NCBI GenBank assembly: GCA_013215505.1 | Contig: JABSQZ010000002.1 | Location: 124,001-188,000, forward strand | Reading direction: 5' to 3' | Source: Oceanospirillaceae bacterium | GTDB lineage: Bacteria; Pseudomonadota; Gammaproteobacteria; Pseudomonadales; Balneatricaceae | Length of the DNA stretch: 64,000 nucleotides | Shown here: piece after piece, positions 55,100-63,143 of the stretch | Layout of the letters: the number at the start of each line of letters is the position of its first letter | How positions within the stretch are numbered: the first letter of the stretch is position 1 | The notes under the pieces: generated by a model | Seen by the model: the letters and a program-made list of their open reading frames with translations, nothing else | Database searches by the model: none | What the model was told of the DNA's origin: nothing | Made by a program: the position numbers and the translations under genes

Positions 55100-56002
55100 C
55101 TATAAATCGCGACGTTGTTTTTTTAATGCTCGCAGGGCATTTGAGAGGTGCGAATACATCATGTCAGCGGTTGCCTCCCTGTTTCCTTCGAGCAAGTTTT
55201 CGATGATGGCTAAGTGTTCATTGCACCATTTTTCAACCCGTATGATATCCGTATATGAATGATATTCCATCAATCGTCGCATTCTATTTTGCTGCTGAAT
55301 AGTACCTAACACGAAACCATTTCCGGACATTTTCGCTATCATCTCATGAAAGTCTGCATCCAATTCGAAAATCCAGGCTGCGGAGCAGTGGTCGCTACTA
55401 TGTAGCTGTTTAATAAGCTGCACATGAGCATCACGTGATTTAATCAGGGCCGAATTGTCGGGCTTAAACGATCCAAGGATTGGGATGTTAGGTTCGATCA
55501 ACAGCCGATACTCGTAACTCGCTGTTTGTGACTCTAAGTCGGTAATTGCTGGTAGGAAAGTCCATCCTCTACCCCGATTACGCTCAATCAGGCCTTCTAG
55601 TGAGATGCGTGTAAGCACTCGAAGCAGCACATGACGGTCGGCTTCATAGCGGTTCATCAACTCGATTTGTGTAACAAAATCAGGCAGTTCTCCAGCAAAT
55701 CTGTCCTTAACAATTTTAAGATAAAGAGCCTCTTCCATCGAGGAGGGGGCCTCTTGTTCGTCAATAATGATATTAGCAGCGTCGTCTGCTAGAAAGTAGC
55801 CATGATTAGCTCGGGCCTGGGCGGCCCCGCGCTCATGTAAAACCTGAAGCGCAGAGCGGATTGGAGACCGAGAAACTTGTAGCAGTTCAACCAAACTAGA
55901 TTCTGTCAGGTGATGCCCTTTCTTCCAGTCGTGTTTGCGCGCCAGGCTGAGTATCTGGTGCGCTAATGCGATCTTTTTTAAATATTTTCTGGAAGTAAGC
56001 AT
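55100..56002 (-). CDS. GntR-family regulator with apparent tandem winged-helix domains
   Basis: A 300-residue regulator. Residues about 10-72 form a GntR-type winged helix (LTESSLVELLQVSRSPIRSA then LQVLHERGAAQARANHGYFL). A second winged-helix-like stretch follows at about 92-155 (LYLKIVKDRFAGELPDFVTQ, then DRHVLLRVLTRISLEGLIER and GRGWTFLP). The C-terminal part is FCD-like with ELDADFHEMIAKMSGNGFV and HLAIIENLLEGNREATADMM. Usual GntR/FadR proteins are about 230-250 residues with one winged helix. Target genes unclear; the next gene upstream is 770 bp away. Confidence 0.82.
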   Translation of the reverse strand: MLTSRKYLKKIALAHQILSLARKHDWKKGHHLTESSLVELLQVSRSPIRSALQVLHERGAAQARANHGYFLADDAANIIIDEQEAPSSMEEALYLKIVKDRFAGELPDFVTQIELMNRYEADRHVLLRVLTRISLEGLIERNRGRGWTFLPAITDLESQTASYEYRLLIEPNIPILGSFKPDNSALIKSRDAHVQLIKQLHSSDHCSAAWIFELDADFHEMIAKMSGNGFVLGTIQQQNRMRRLMEYHSYTDIIRVEKWCNEHLAIIENLLEGNREATADMMYSHLSNALRALKKQRRDL

Positions 56003-56534
56003 AAATTGTCTGCTGTAGTGTGCATGTGTGAAAGTCGTCAGGAAACCGTTGATTAGTGACGCTGATTGTACTTAGACGCAGACTAGTTATACAAGAAGAG
56101 ATACAAAGAATACTCCTAATTAGGCTCAAATTACTTCCGAGGTACTCGAAGAGTAGGAAATGCCTATCCGATAATGTGACACAAGGGGGGGCTAAACTGC
56201 TGCAACTGAAGCTAATAATAATACTACTACAAGCGCTACTATCCAGCTCAGTAGGCTGATCTATTGTTCTGACATTGGTGCTAATGGCTGTTTTGAGCTT
56301 GTTACGGCCGAGTTTGTGAATCAAGCAGATTCACAGTGTCACTTGCCAAAATACCAAACATAATATCCAGTGGGTCTTATTTGCAACCCAGACAAGCTAA
56401 GTATTTGTTTAGGTAACATTATTGTGATTGCACAATTGTGATCAGTTAATACAATTTAAATTCCCCGTAGCTGATAAATTAAAACTGACCAGTAGCTTTA
56501 AGACATACCGATTATTTGCGCAAGAAGTAAGATC

Positions 56535-56705
56535 TTGAGCAGGGCCAGTGAGGAAATTTGGACACTCAGTGAATGTCCCTTTAGTCAAACAGGCATAGGT
56601 CAATTATTTGCTTGGACAGGCGGCACCAGCGGCCTGATTGAGAATGAATGCTCTATTGCATGGGTCTCTATCAAACATGAGAGTGTGACCACAGTAGTCC
56701 ATTGA
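56535..56705 (+). other. Short open frame, possible gene remnant
   Basis: A 56-codon frame from TTG 56535 (AAGAAG upstream) to TGA, reading LSRASEEIWTLSECPFSQ and FAWTGGTSGLIENECSIAW. I do not recognise it. It lies in the 56003-56772 gap, otherwise featureless apart from an antisense frame over the GntR start that I do not accept. Confidence 0.2.
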
Positions 56706-56772
56706 TACGTTAACCCTGCAGGAATGACGATCGCTGATCCCCATCTGAGCTCAGCGATTAGTCTTAATCAAC

Positions 56773-57978
56773 TCAGCTAAGTTTGTTACAAGCCTCTACC
56801 AGTAAGTTGCATGCTTCTTCCAACTCATTGTCAGCAATGGAATATGCGATCCGAAGATAGGGGGCAAGCCCGAATGCCGTTCCAGGAACCATCGCTAATC
56901 CCCCCTCATCCAAGAGAAAGTCCGCTGCATCAATATCTGATTCGATCACCTTACCCGAGGGTGTCTTGCATCCAATCATGCCTGTACAGTTGGCGTAGAG
57001 GTAGAATGTACCTTCAGTCTCATTACAGCTTAGACGACCGCCAGATTGTGCTATTGCATCCATGACTCGCGCCCGTCGTTTACGCAGTATCTGCATCCGA
57101 GGTGCTAAGAAGTCGGTTCCACCATCAAGAGCCGCTATGGCTGCAGCCTGGCTGATTGATGAAGGATTGCTGGTACTTTGGGACTGAAGAACTTCCAGTG
57201 CACGGATAAGCCATGCAGGCCCCCCTGCGAATCCAAGCCGCCACCCAGTCATAGAGTACACTTTGGAAACACCATTTATAGTCAGGGTGCGCTCATGCAG
57301 TCGTGAATCAACTGCTGCAATCGATTCATGAGAATGATCATAAGTGATGTGTTCATATATCTCGTCACTCATAACCAGCACGCGGGGGTAGTGGGCGAGC
57401 ACGTCAGCGAGTGCTCGCAGCTCTCTGGCTGTATAGACCGCACCGGTTGGATTATTCGGAGTATTCAGGACAATCCAAGTAGTTTTTTCTGTTAGTGTCG
57501 CCTCTAGAACCTGAGGAGTTAGTTTAAAGCAGCTATCCTCACCGCACTCGACAATCACGGGAACACCGCCCGCTAGATTGACAATGTCCGGATAGGAAAC
57601 CCAATATGGGGCAGGGATGATTACCTCATCTCCAGGTGATATTGTTGCCAGGAAGGCATTAAAGATTATCTGCTTGGCCCCTGAGCTCGCGATCACCTCA
57701 TCGCTCGCATAAACTAAATTATTTTCATCCTTAAACTTCCTAACAATGGCATCTTTTAACTCAATTGTGCCACCCACGTCCGTGTATTTAGTTTGACCGT
57801 TACAAATGGCCTGGATACCGGCAAGCTTGGCAGCTTCTGGAGTATCAAAATCTAGCTCACCTTCACCAAGATTGATGACCCGTTTACCTTCCTTTACCAG
57901 ATCACGCACTTTTCCGGAGATAGCACCGGTCGGCGATTCCTTGACTGCAGACATACGGGGTGCCAGTAAATTACTCAT
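56773..57978 (-). CDS. Class I/II PLP aminotransferase (aspartate aminotransferase-like)
   Basis: Moves amino groups between amino acids and keto acids. The 401-residue fold-type I enzyme has LNTPNNPTGAVY (171-182), SDEIYEHITYD (204-214), the PLP lysine K239 in INGVSKVYSMTGWRLGF and the C-terminal arginine region FGLAPYLRIAYSI. Subclass is like AspC/AatA of the Ib group. It stands alone on the minus strand; its relation to the phosphonate importer upstream is not clear from spacing (1.3 kb). Confidence 0.9.
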   Translation of the reverse strand: MSNLLAPRMSAVKESPTGAISGKVRDLVKEGKRVINLGEGELDFDTPEAAKLAGIQAICNGQTKYTDVGGTIELKDAIVRKFKDENNLVYASDEVIASSGAKQIIFNAFLATISPGDEVIIPAPYWVSYPDIVNLAGGVPVIVECGEDSCFKLTPQVLEATLTEKTTWIVLNTPNNPTGAVYTARELRALADVLAHYPRVLVMSDEIYEHITYDHSHESIAAVDSRLHERTLTINGVSKVYSMTGWRLGFAGGPAWLIRALEVLQSQSTSNPSSISQAAAIAALDGGTDFLAPRMQILRKRRARVMDAIAQSGGRLSCNETEGTFYLYANCTGMIGCKTPSGKVIESDIDAADFLLDEGGLAMVPGTAFGLAPYLRIAYSIADNELEEACNLLVEACNKLS

Positions 57979-58297
57979 GATATTTGATCCTTAGTAGATA
58001 TTGTTACTCTGCCTGCGAAGGATCACAGGCATGATTCATTATGATTGTACGTAATGTATCATTTTGTACAATCATAATAAAGTCAGGAATTATGAATTCA
58101 CTTCAAAAAAGTGAATAGGTGGTGATCTCACAATGGGGGGAAAGCGATTTTTTGTTATTTGCGCTCTGAAATTTAGTGGATTATCAGGGATTAATTTCCT
58201 GTTGCAGATTGAACTATTGTTTTTTCTGGGGGGGTTGGAGTATGAATTTAAAGCATTTAACTGATTTATTTTTTGGTGTATTAATTCAAAACATTAA

Positions 58298-58612
58298 AGT
58301 GCAGGTTTCGCCTGCGTCGAGTTCATTTCTTTTAAATGGGACAAAGCTTCCGCGTCCTGCTCACGCACCTTACTTACGTCCTGTAAGCAAAAGAAACGGA
58401 ACCAAAGCGCTCCTTGCCATCCATGGCACCGCTTAATACCGTTCGTCCTGAACATAAAAACTCCACCCGATACCGCCGAAAGACTCCTCCGCTATCTGCT
58501 AAATTGGCGGCCGTTCATAGAGACATCCATGTCTCACTCACTCTCCGCGACATCCTGTCGCTCCGCATCGCCAATTTAACAAATAGCTCCGGCGGCAATA
58601 TCAAGGGAATTG
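58298..58612 (+). repeat. Dispersed structured repeat, type A copy 3
   Basis: Modules as in copy 2 but with an extra 40-bp block (AAAGCTTCCGCGTCCTGCTC then ACGCACCTTACTTACGTCCT) after GGGAC. Stem GCTATCTGCTAAATTGGCG with CGCCAATTTAACAAATAGC, inner GCGAC-ATCCT-GTCGC. It faces the inverted type B copy at 58811. The spacer 58613-58810 shows nothing else. Confidence 0.85.
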
Positions 58613-58810
58613 GCGACTTCGCAGCTAAGTTTTGTTTAGTTGTTGTTTTCTATTTAAGTAACTGAAAACAAAATTAAATATTGGATTCTGATAATGATAG
58701 TTACTTCTATTGTCGGCTTAAACTCTATCCATTTGCTTATGCCGCTCATCACACAAATACAAGTTACGCCAATTCATCAAAAGGTAATTACTGACAAGTA
58801 AGCCAAAGTT

Positions 58811-59083
58811 GGCAGCGGGCTAAAAATACCCCCTTATGTTGTCGCCGGAGGTTTTTATTAAATTGACGAAGCGCAGCGACAGGACGTCGCGTAGAGCGAA
58901 TGGGGCAGGATGCCCCTGATGAGCGGCCGGCAATTTAATAAAAAACGTAGGAGTAGTCGACAGCATAGGGTGCCTTTTCTCTTTGCTTACTTTCTATTTG
59001 GGCAAGCAAAGAGAAAGTAAGTCGACAACGTCGAAATTAAATTAGTCTTTTGATTGTAAACCTTAAAAAAGAAATCAGTTAAA
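58811..59083 (-). repeat. Dispersed structured repeat, type B copy 3, inverted
   Basis: Minus-strand type B copy with inner boundary GGCAGCGGGCTAAAA (58811-58825), stem TTTTTATTAAATTGACG with CGGCAATTTAATAAAAA, AGTCGACAACGTCGAAA near 59020-59036 and outer edge AACCTTAAAAAAGAAATCAG. With the copy at 58298 it forms a convergent pair like that at 20955-21602. Confidence 0.85.
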
Positions 59084-59192
59084 GTTTTTTAACTACATTC
59101 CCTGTCACTACAAGCAATCATAACACCATATTCATTCAATACAGCGGTTGAACCGAGCGATAAACAGCCACTCATAACCCCTTTCTACAGAT

Positions 59193-59218
59193 AAAAAAAG
59201 GGCCGCAAATAGCGGCCC
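59193..59218 (-). terminator. Rho-independent terminator of the phosphonate importer operon
   Basis: On the minus strand GGGCCGC-TATTT-GCGGCCC followed by seven T, 24 bases past the last permease stop. Confidence 0.93.
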
Positions 59219-59241
59219 CTGATCACATCTGTAAGCTAAAA

Positions 59242-60039
59242 CTAGATAAGTCGTTTACGAATGTTAACGACCACCACCTCTGCTGCTACAACCACTGCAA
59301 AAATAGCCAACAACGACATCGCAACTTGCTGCCACTGAAACAGATTCATCGAATCGTTAAGTACCACGCCGATACCACCGGCGCCCACTAACCCAAGTAC
59401 TGCTGACTCCCGCACATTGATATCCCAACGGAATAACACAATACTGAAGAAAGCCGGCTTCACTTGCGGCCAGTAACCTTTCAACATCACCGCCCCCCAT
59501 GGGGCACCTGTGGCACGTAGTGCCTCGACAGAACCCATGTCGATTTCCTCCAGGGCCTCGGACAACAGCTTGCCGACAAAGCCCACCGAGCGGAAGGCAA
59601 TCGCCAGCACGCCGGCCAGCACGCCAGGTCCAAAGATGGCGACAAACAACAGCGCCCATACCAGCGAGTTCACCGAGCGCGAGGATACCAGAAAGAATCT
59701 GGCTATCCAGTGCGCCCAGGGTGAGGCTACTATGTTGGAAGCGTTCATCAGCGCCAGCGGAATAGAGAAAATCAAGGTAAATAAAGTACCTAATGTGGCA
59801 ATGTTTAAAGTCTCTATCATCGCATCGTGTACGGATATCGGATAGAAAGCAAAATCGATCGGCCACATCCTGGAAAATAAATCTACCATTTGCTCAGGAG
59901 CATCGAAGAAAAATTCCGGGATAATCTCTACAGTGCGTACTGACAGTACCAGGGCAACGATGAAGAACAAGTACACAGTGAAACGCGACAGCTTTTGTTT
60001 TAAGGTAAAACGCTGCCAGTGATGGTCTATTTTCTGCAT
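59242..60039 (-). CDS. phnE: Phosphonate-type ABC transporter permease (second PhnE)
   Basis: Inner-membrane permease, about 265 residues from ATG 60039 (AGGAGG upstream). Six hydrophobic segments and the coupling region EALRATGAPWGAVMLKGYWPQ followed by FRWDINVRESAVLGLVGAGG, the PhnE signature. Overlaps the stop of the first permease gene. Two different PhnE-type permeases next to one ATPase suggest a heterodimer. Confidence 0.92.
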   Translation of the reverse strand: MQKIDHHWQRFTLKQKLSRFTVYLFFIVALVLSVRTVEIIPEFFFDAPEQMVDLFSRMWPIDFAFYPISVHDAMIETLNIATLGTLFTLIFSIPLALMNASNIVASPWAHWIARFFLVSSRSVNSLVWALLFVAIFGPGVLAGVLAIAFRSVGFVGKLLSEALEEIDMGSVEALRATGAPWGAVMLKGYWPQVKPAFFSIVLFRWDINVRESAVLGLVGAGGIGVVLNDSMNLFQWQQVAMSLLAIFAVVVAAEVVVVNIRKRLI

Positions 60040-60836
60040 TAGAAGATCCTCCTGACCAAGGTAGATAAAAACTCCCAAAACAATATCAGGGCGATGATAG
60101 TGATTAAGATCGCCGCGACGAAGTCGTAGTCAAAACGCTGGAAGGCGGAAAATAGTGTGCCGCCCAAACCGCCTGCGCCGACGATACCGACCATAGTCGA
60201 GTTACGTAAGTTAGAGTCGAATTGATAAGTGGCAAAGCCGATAAAACGTGAGAAGACCTGTGGCATTACTGCGAAGAGAATCACGCTGACAAAACTGGCA
60301 CCGGTGGCGCGAATCGCCTCAACTTGCTTAAAAGAGATCTCCTCGATCGCCTCGGCAAACAGCTTGGCGATAAAGCCAATAGTGGCAATCACTAAAGTGA
60401 GTATCCCCGCCAGCGCGCCAAAGCCGACACTTTTTACAAACAGTATGGCGATGATAACCGGATGGAAAGAGCGGCACAGGGCAATAAACCCACGCACTGG
60501 AGTGCTGATCCAGTTCGGCATGAAATTGCGTGCGGCCAGTAAGCCAATAAACAGCGACAGGAAGATGCCGACCACACTGGAGATGACGGCTATCTCCAGG
60601 CTTTCAATCAGACCTTCTAGCAATAGCTCCCAGCGACTGAAATTAGGCGGGAACATACGACTGAGTAAATTATCCGCGTGCCCTAGCCCCGCTGTGAATC
60701 TGTCCCAGTCCAGGCCCATAGCATTGACAGAGTAGACCAGGTAGATAGCCGCGACTAACCACAGACCGCTGACCCACCAATTGCGCGGGAAAGGATTGTG
60801 TTGGGTGGACGCCGTTTGCTTGTTTAATCCAGCCAT
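60039..60836 (-). CDS. phnE: Phosphonate-type ABC transporter permease (first PhnE)
   Basis: Inner-membrane permease of 265 residues with six hydrophobic segments; coupling region [20 protein letters not shown] then [20 protein letters not shown]. The start lies inside the end of the ATPase frame (13-bp overlap) and its end overlaps the next permease. Forms the channel with the second PhnE. Confidence 0.92.
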   Translation of the reverse strand: MAGLNKQTASTQHNPFPRNWWVSGLWLVAAIYLVYSVNAMGLDWDRFTAGLGHADNLLSRMFPPNFSRWELLLEGLIESLEIAVISSVVGIFLSLFIGLLAARNFMPNWISTPVRGFIALCRSFHPVIIAILFVKSVGFGALAGILTLVIATIGFIAKLFAEAIEEISFKQVEAIRATGASFVSVILFAVMPQVFSRFIGFATYQFDSNLRNSTMVGIVGAGGLGGTLFSAFQRFDYDFVAAILITIIALILFWEFLSTLVRRIF

Positions 60837-61591
60837 GACTCCCCCCCGTAAATCTTTTTCAGATGCTCGTCGGTGATCCCCTCTGGGGCACCATCGTAGA
60901 CGATGTGTCCATTGGACATGCCGATAATGCGCTTGGCAAAACGTTGCGCCAATTTCACATCGTGCATATTGACCAGTGCCGGGATATTTTTTTCGCTGGC
61001 AAATTTTTCTAACAGCTCCATTATTTCCACGGCAGTTTTTGGATCCAGTGACGAGGTGGGCTCATCGGCGAGGATGATGCGCGGGTCTTGCATCACTGCT
61101 CTGGCAATGCCGACGCGCTGTCTCTGACCACCGGATAAACTATCGGCGCGCTTGTTGGCGTGTTCTTCCAGGCCAACAGCTGCCAACAGTTCATAGGCAT
61201 TGTTGATATCGCTCTGTAGGTAATTTCTACGCCAAGCCTGCCAGGAAGTCATGTAGCCCAGGCGTCCGCTGAGGACGTTTTCGATGACCGACAAGCGCTC
61301 GACCAGGTTGTACTCCTGAAAAACCATAGCCACCTGGCGGCGTAAATGGCGCAGCACTTTGCCACTGGCCAGACAGACATCTGAATTATCAAAGATTATC
61401 TGCCCTGCAGTGGGTTCAATTAAGCGATTGATACAGCGCAGTAGGGTACTTTTACCTGTGCCTGAGGGACCTATGATGGCGACTATCCCGGGGCTGTCTA
61501 TGCTGAAATCTACTCCCTTGAGGATAGGGTTTCCGGCGACGTATTCTTTCTTCAGCCCTTTAACTTCAAGGAACCTTTGTGCTGCTGACAT
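60824..61591 (-). CDS. phnC: Phosphonate-type ABC transporter ATP-binding protein
   Basis: Importer ATPase of about 255 residues from ATG 61591 (AGGAT upstream): Walker [10 protein letters not shown] (41-49), Q-loop [20 protein letters not shown], signature [14 protein letters not shown], Walker [13 protein letters not shown], switch [12 protein letters not shown]. These are PhnC-type. Shares an operon with the two permeases; the binding-protein gene is 278 bp upstream across a large palindrome. Confidence 0.94.
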   Translation of the reverse strand: MSAAQRFLEVKGLKKEYVAGNPILKGVDFSIDSPGIVAIIGPSGTGKSTLLRCINRLIEPTAGQIIFDNSDVCLASGKVLRHLRRQVAMVFQEYNLVERLSVIENVLSGRLGYMTSWQAWRRNYLQSDINNAYELLAAVGLEEHANKRADSLSGGQRQRVGIARAVMQDPRIILADEPTSSLDPKTAVEIMELLEKFASEKNIPALVNMHDVKLAQRFAKRIIGMSNGHIVYDGAPEGITDEHLKKIYGGESWLD

Positions 61592-61659
61592 AATATAAAT
61601 CCTGCGGTTAAGGGTCAGTCCATGACCTTGAGGCAATACATCCGGGATTGCCTGATGCA

Positions 61660-61736
61660 CCTTTTTACCTTAAAGCGACAGTGCCTGAAATTGGACAAAT
61701 GTGTCCATAATGGCACTGTTCCTTAGGGTAAAAAGG
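61660..61736. promoter_or_regulatory. 77-bp interrupted palindrome between phnD and phnC
   Basis: Three nested matched arms: CCTTTTTACC (61660-61669) with GGTAAAAAGG (61727-61736); ACAGTGCC (61678-61685) with GGCACTGT (61712-61719); TGGACA (61692-61697) with TGTCCA (61702-61707). As RNA it would form one long stem-loop after phnD; as DNA the core TGGACA-N4-TGTCCA resembles the GGACAC/GTGTCC sites near the sigma-54 promoter. Confidence 0.75.
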
Positions 61737-61869
61737 GGCAATATAGCGTGCTATGAAAATGACTGGTTGGGCAAAGACCTGCAGCGGGGTACTTTGTATA
61801 AGCAGTAGTGTGTTACAGATAACTACCGCTTATATTTTATTGCGCTACAGGCTCCTTGAGACGAGTGTC

Positions 61870-62931
61870 TTAGCTGCTAGCTTTTTGTGCTGCCGCTAGT
61901 GCTTTGGCGCGTTTTTTAGCCGCTTTAGCCGCGTCTTTTTCTGCCAATTTCTTTAGCCCTTTCTTAGTGTAAGCAGTACCTGTGGCGTGAGCGATATCGC
62001 GAATAACTGCCCAGTCTTGCTTGTAAGTTACAGGGTAAAAACGATCGGCGCCGCCGAAAGTTTTAGACATTTCAGCAGAGAAGCGGAATGTTGAAAAAGC
62101 TTCTTTGATTTTAGTCACTAGCTCAGGATTTAAATCATGCGCGTAACCAAAAGAGGAGGTTGGGAAGCGTGGGCTAGTGTAAATGATACGGAAATCATCG
62201 GCGCTGATCCGTCCGGCACTGGCCATACGGTTGAATACGTCAGAGGCAACCGGAGCCGCCTGGTAGTCACCGGATAGTACACCCATGATAGATTGATCGT
62301 GCTTACCCGAATACTTCACTGTGTAGTCTTTATCAGGTGTGATGCCCTCACTTGGGAAAAGTGCTCTCGGTGCCAAGTTACCTGAGTTAGACGAAGCGGA
62401 AGTGTGGGCAACTAACTTGCCTTTTAAGTCAGCCATGTTTTGAATTGAACTGTCTTTTCTGACGATAGTGATCAGGTTATAGCCCTGGAAACCTTCGGCA
62501 GTGCCTTTAACTGCTAGGGGTACAAAGCCACCTAAGTTAACTGCATAACCCGTAGGACCGGTTGAGAATCCAGCGATGTGTAGACGTCCTGAACGAATCG
62601 CCTCTACTTCAGCAGCATTGGAATGCACTGTGTAGTAAACAACTTTTTTGCCGGTAATATCGGTCAAATGCTGCTGGAAATCGGCAAATGCGTCTTTGTA
62701 AACAGCCGGATCTTCCACGGGAGTGTAAGTGAATACTAGAGTGCTGGGATCTCTCCACTTTGAAGAATCTTTAGGGCTATCAGCGACTAAATCTTGGTTT
62801 TCATCGCAGAACTTGTCATCTAACACGCCTCTGTTTGTGCATTCGGCAGCCTGAGCCATACCGGCAGTTAGTAAGATAGATCCCGACAGTAGTAGTCCCG
62901 GGAGTATTTTTGATAATTTAGACTTAATCAT
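61870..62931 (-). CDS. phnD: Phosphonate/phosphite-type ABC substrate-binding protein
   Basis: Periplasmic binding protein of 353 residues with Sec signal peptide (LPGLLLSGSILLTAGMAQA, cleavage near residue 28). PhnD segments: TLVFTYTPVEDPAVYKDAFA, HSNAAEVEAIRSGRLHIAGF, STGPTGYAVN, LVAHTSASSNSGNLAPRALF. The C-terminus is an Ala/Lys-rich tail (KDAAKAAKKRAKALAAAQK) that is longer than needed for the fold. No C-P lyase or phosphonatase gene is in view, so the ligand may be a phosphonate, phosphite or phosphate ester. It has a sigma-54 promoter. Confidence 0.92.
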   Translation of the reverse strand: MIKSKLSKILPGLLLSGSILLTAGMAQAAECTNRGVLDDKFCDENQDLVADSPKDSSKWRDPSTLVFTYTPVEDPAVYKDAFADFQQHLTDITGKKVVYYTVHSNAAEVEAIRSGRLHIAGFSTGPTGYAVNLGGFVPLAVKGTAEGFQGYNLITIVRKDSSIQNMADLKGKLVAHTSASSNSGNLAPRALFPSEGITPDKDYTVKYSGKHDQSIMGVLSGDYQAAPVASDVFNRMASAGRISADDFRIIYTSPRFPTSSFGYAHDLNPELVTKIKEAFSTFRFSAEMSKTFGGADRFYPVTYKQDWAVIRDIAHATGTAYTKKGLKKLAEKDAAKAAKKRAKALAAAQKASS

Positions 62932-63010
62932 TGTTACACCTTATTTTATTTTGTTGTAGGTCACAGTGGTTGTGCCAAAGTGCGAGTTGCTTAAACTCTA
63001 AGGCGGTAAC

Positions 63011-63026
63011 TGCAAGGCGAGTGCCA
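63011..63026 (-). promoter_or_regulatory. Sigma-54 promoter of phnD
   Basis: On the minus strand TGGCACTCGCCTTGCA: GG and GC spaced by ten, matching the -24/-12 consensus TGGCAC-N5-TTGCA. It lies 80 bp upstream of the phnD start and just downstream of a sigma-54 activator gene. Confidence 0.85.
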
Positions 63027-63090
63027 AGTATTAAAAATTAATATATATCAAACAGATAGAAATTTAATTTATTTTCCAAAATTCAATAAC

Positions 63091-63137
63091 GGACACTTTA
63101 GTCCATTACTGGTTTAGCTTTTTCTCAAAAGTGTCCA
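63091..63137. promoter_or_regulatory. Possible activator sites upstream of the sigma-54 promoter
   Basis: GGACACTTTAGTCC (63091-63104) and GTGTCCA (63131-63137) lie about 65-125 bp upstream of the -24 element, where sigma-54 activators bind. They share GGACA/TGTCC halves with the core of the palindrome at 61692-61707. Confidence 0.5.
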
Positions 63138-63143
63138 AAAATT

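Noticed and set aside
55896-56324. 142-codon minus-strand frame as a gene
   Set aside because: It overlaps the GntR start in another frame, has no ribosome site and no recognisable domain.
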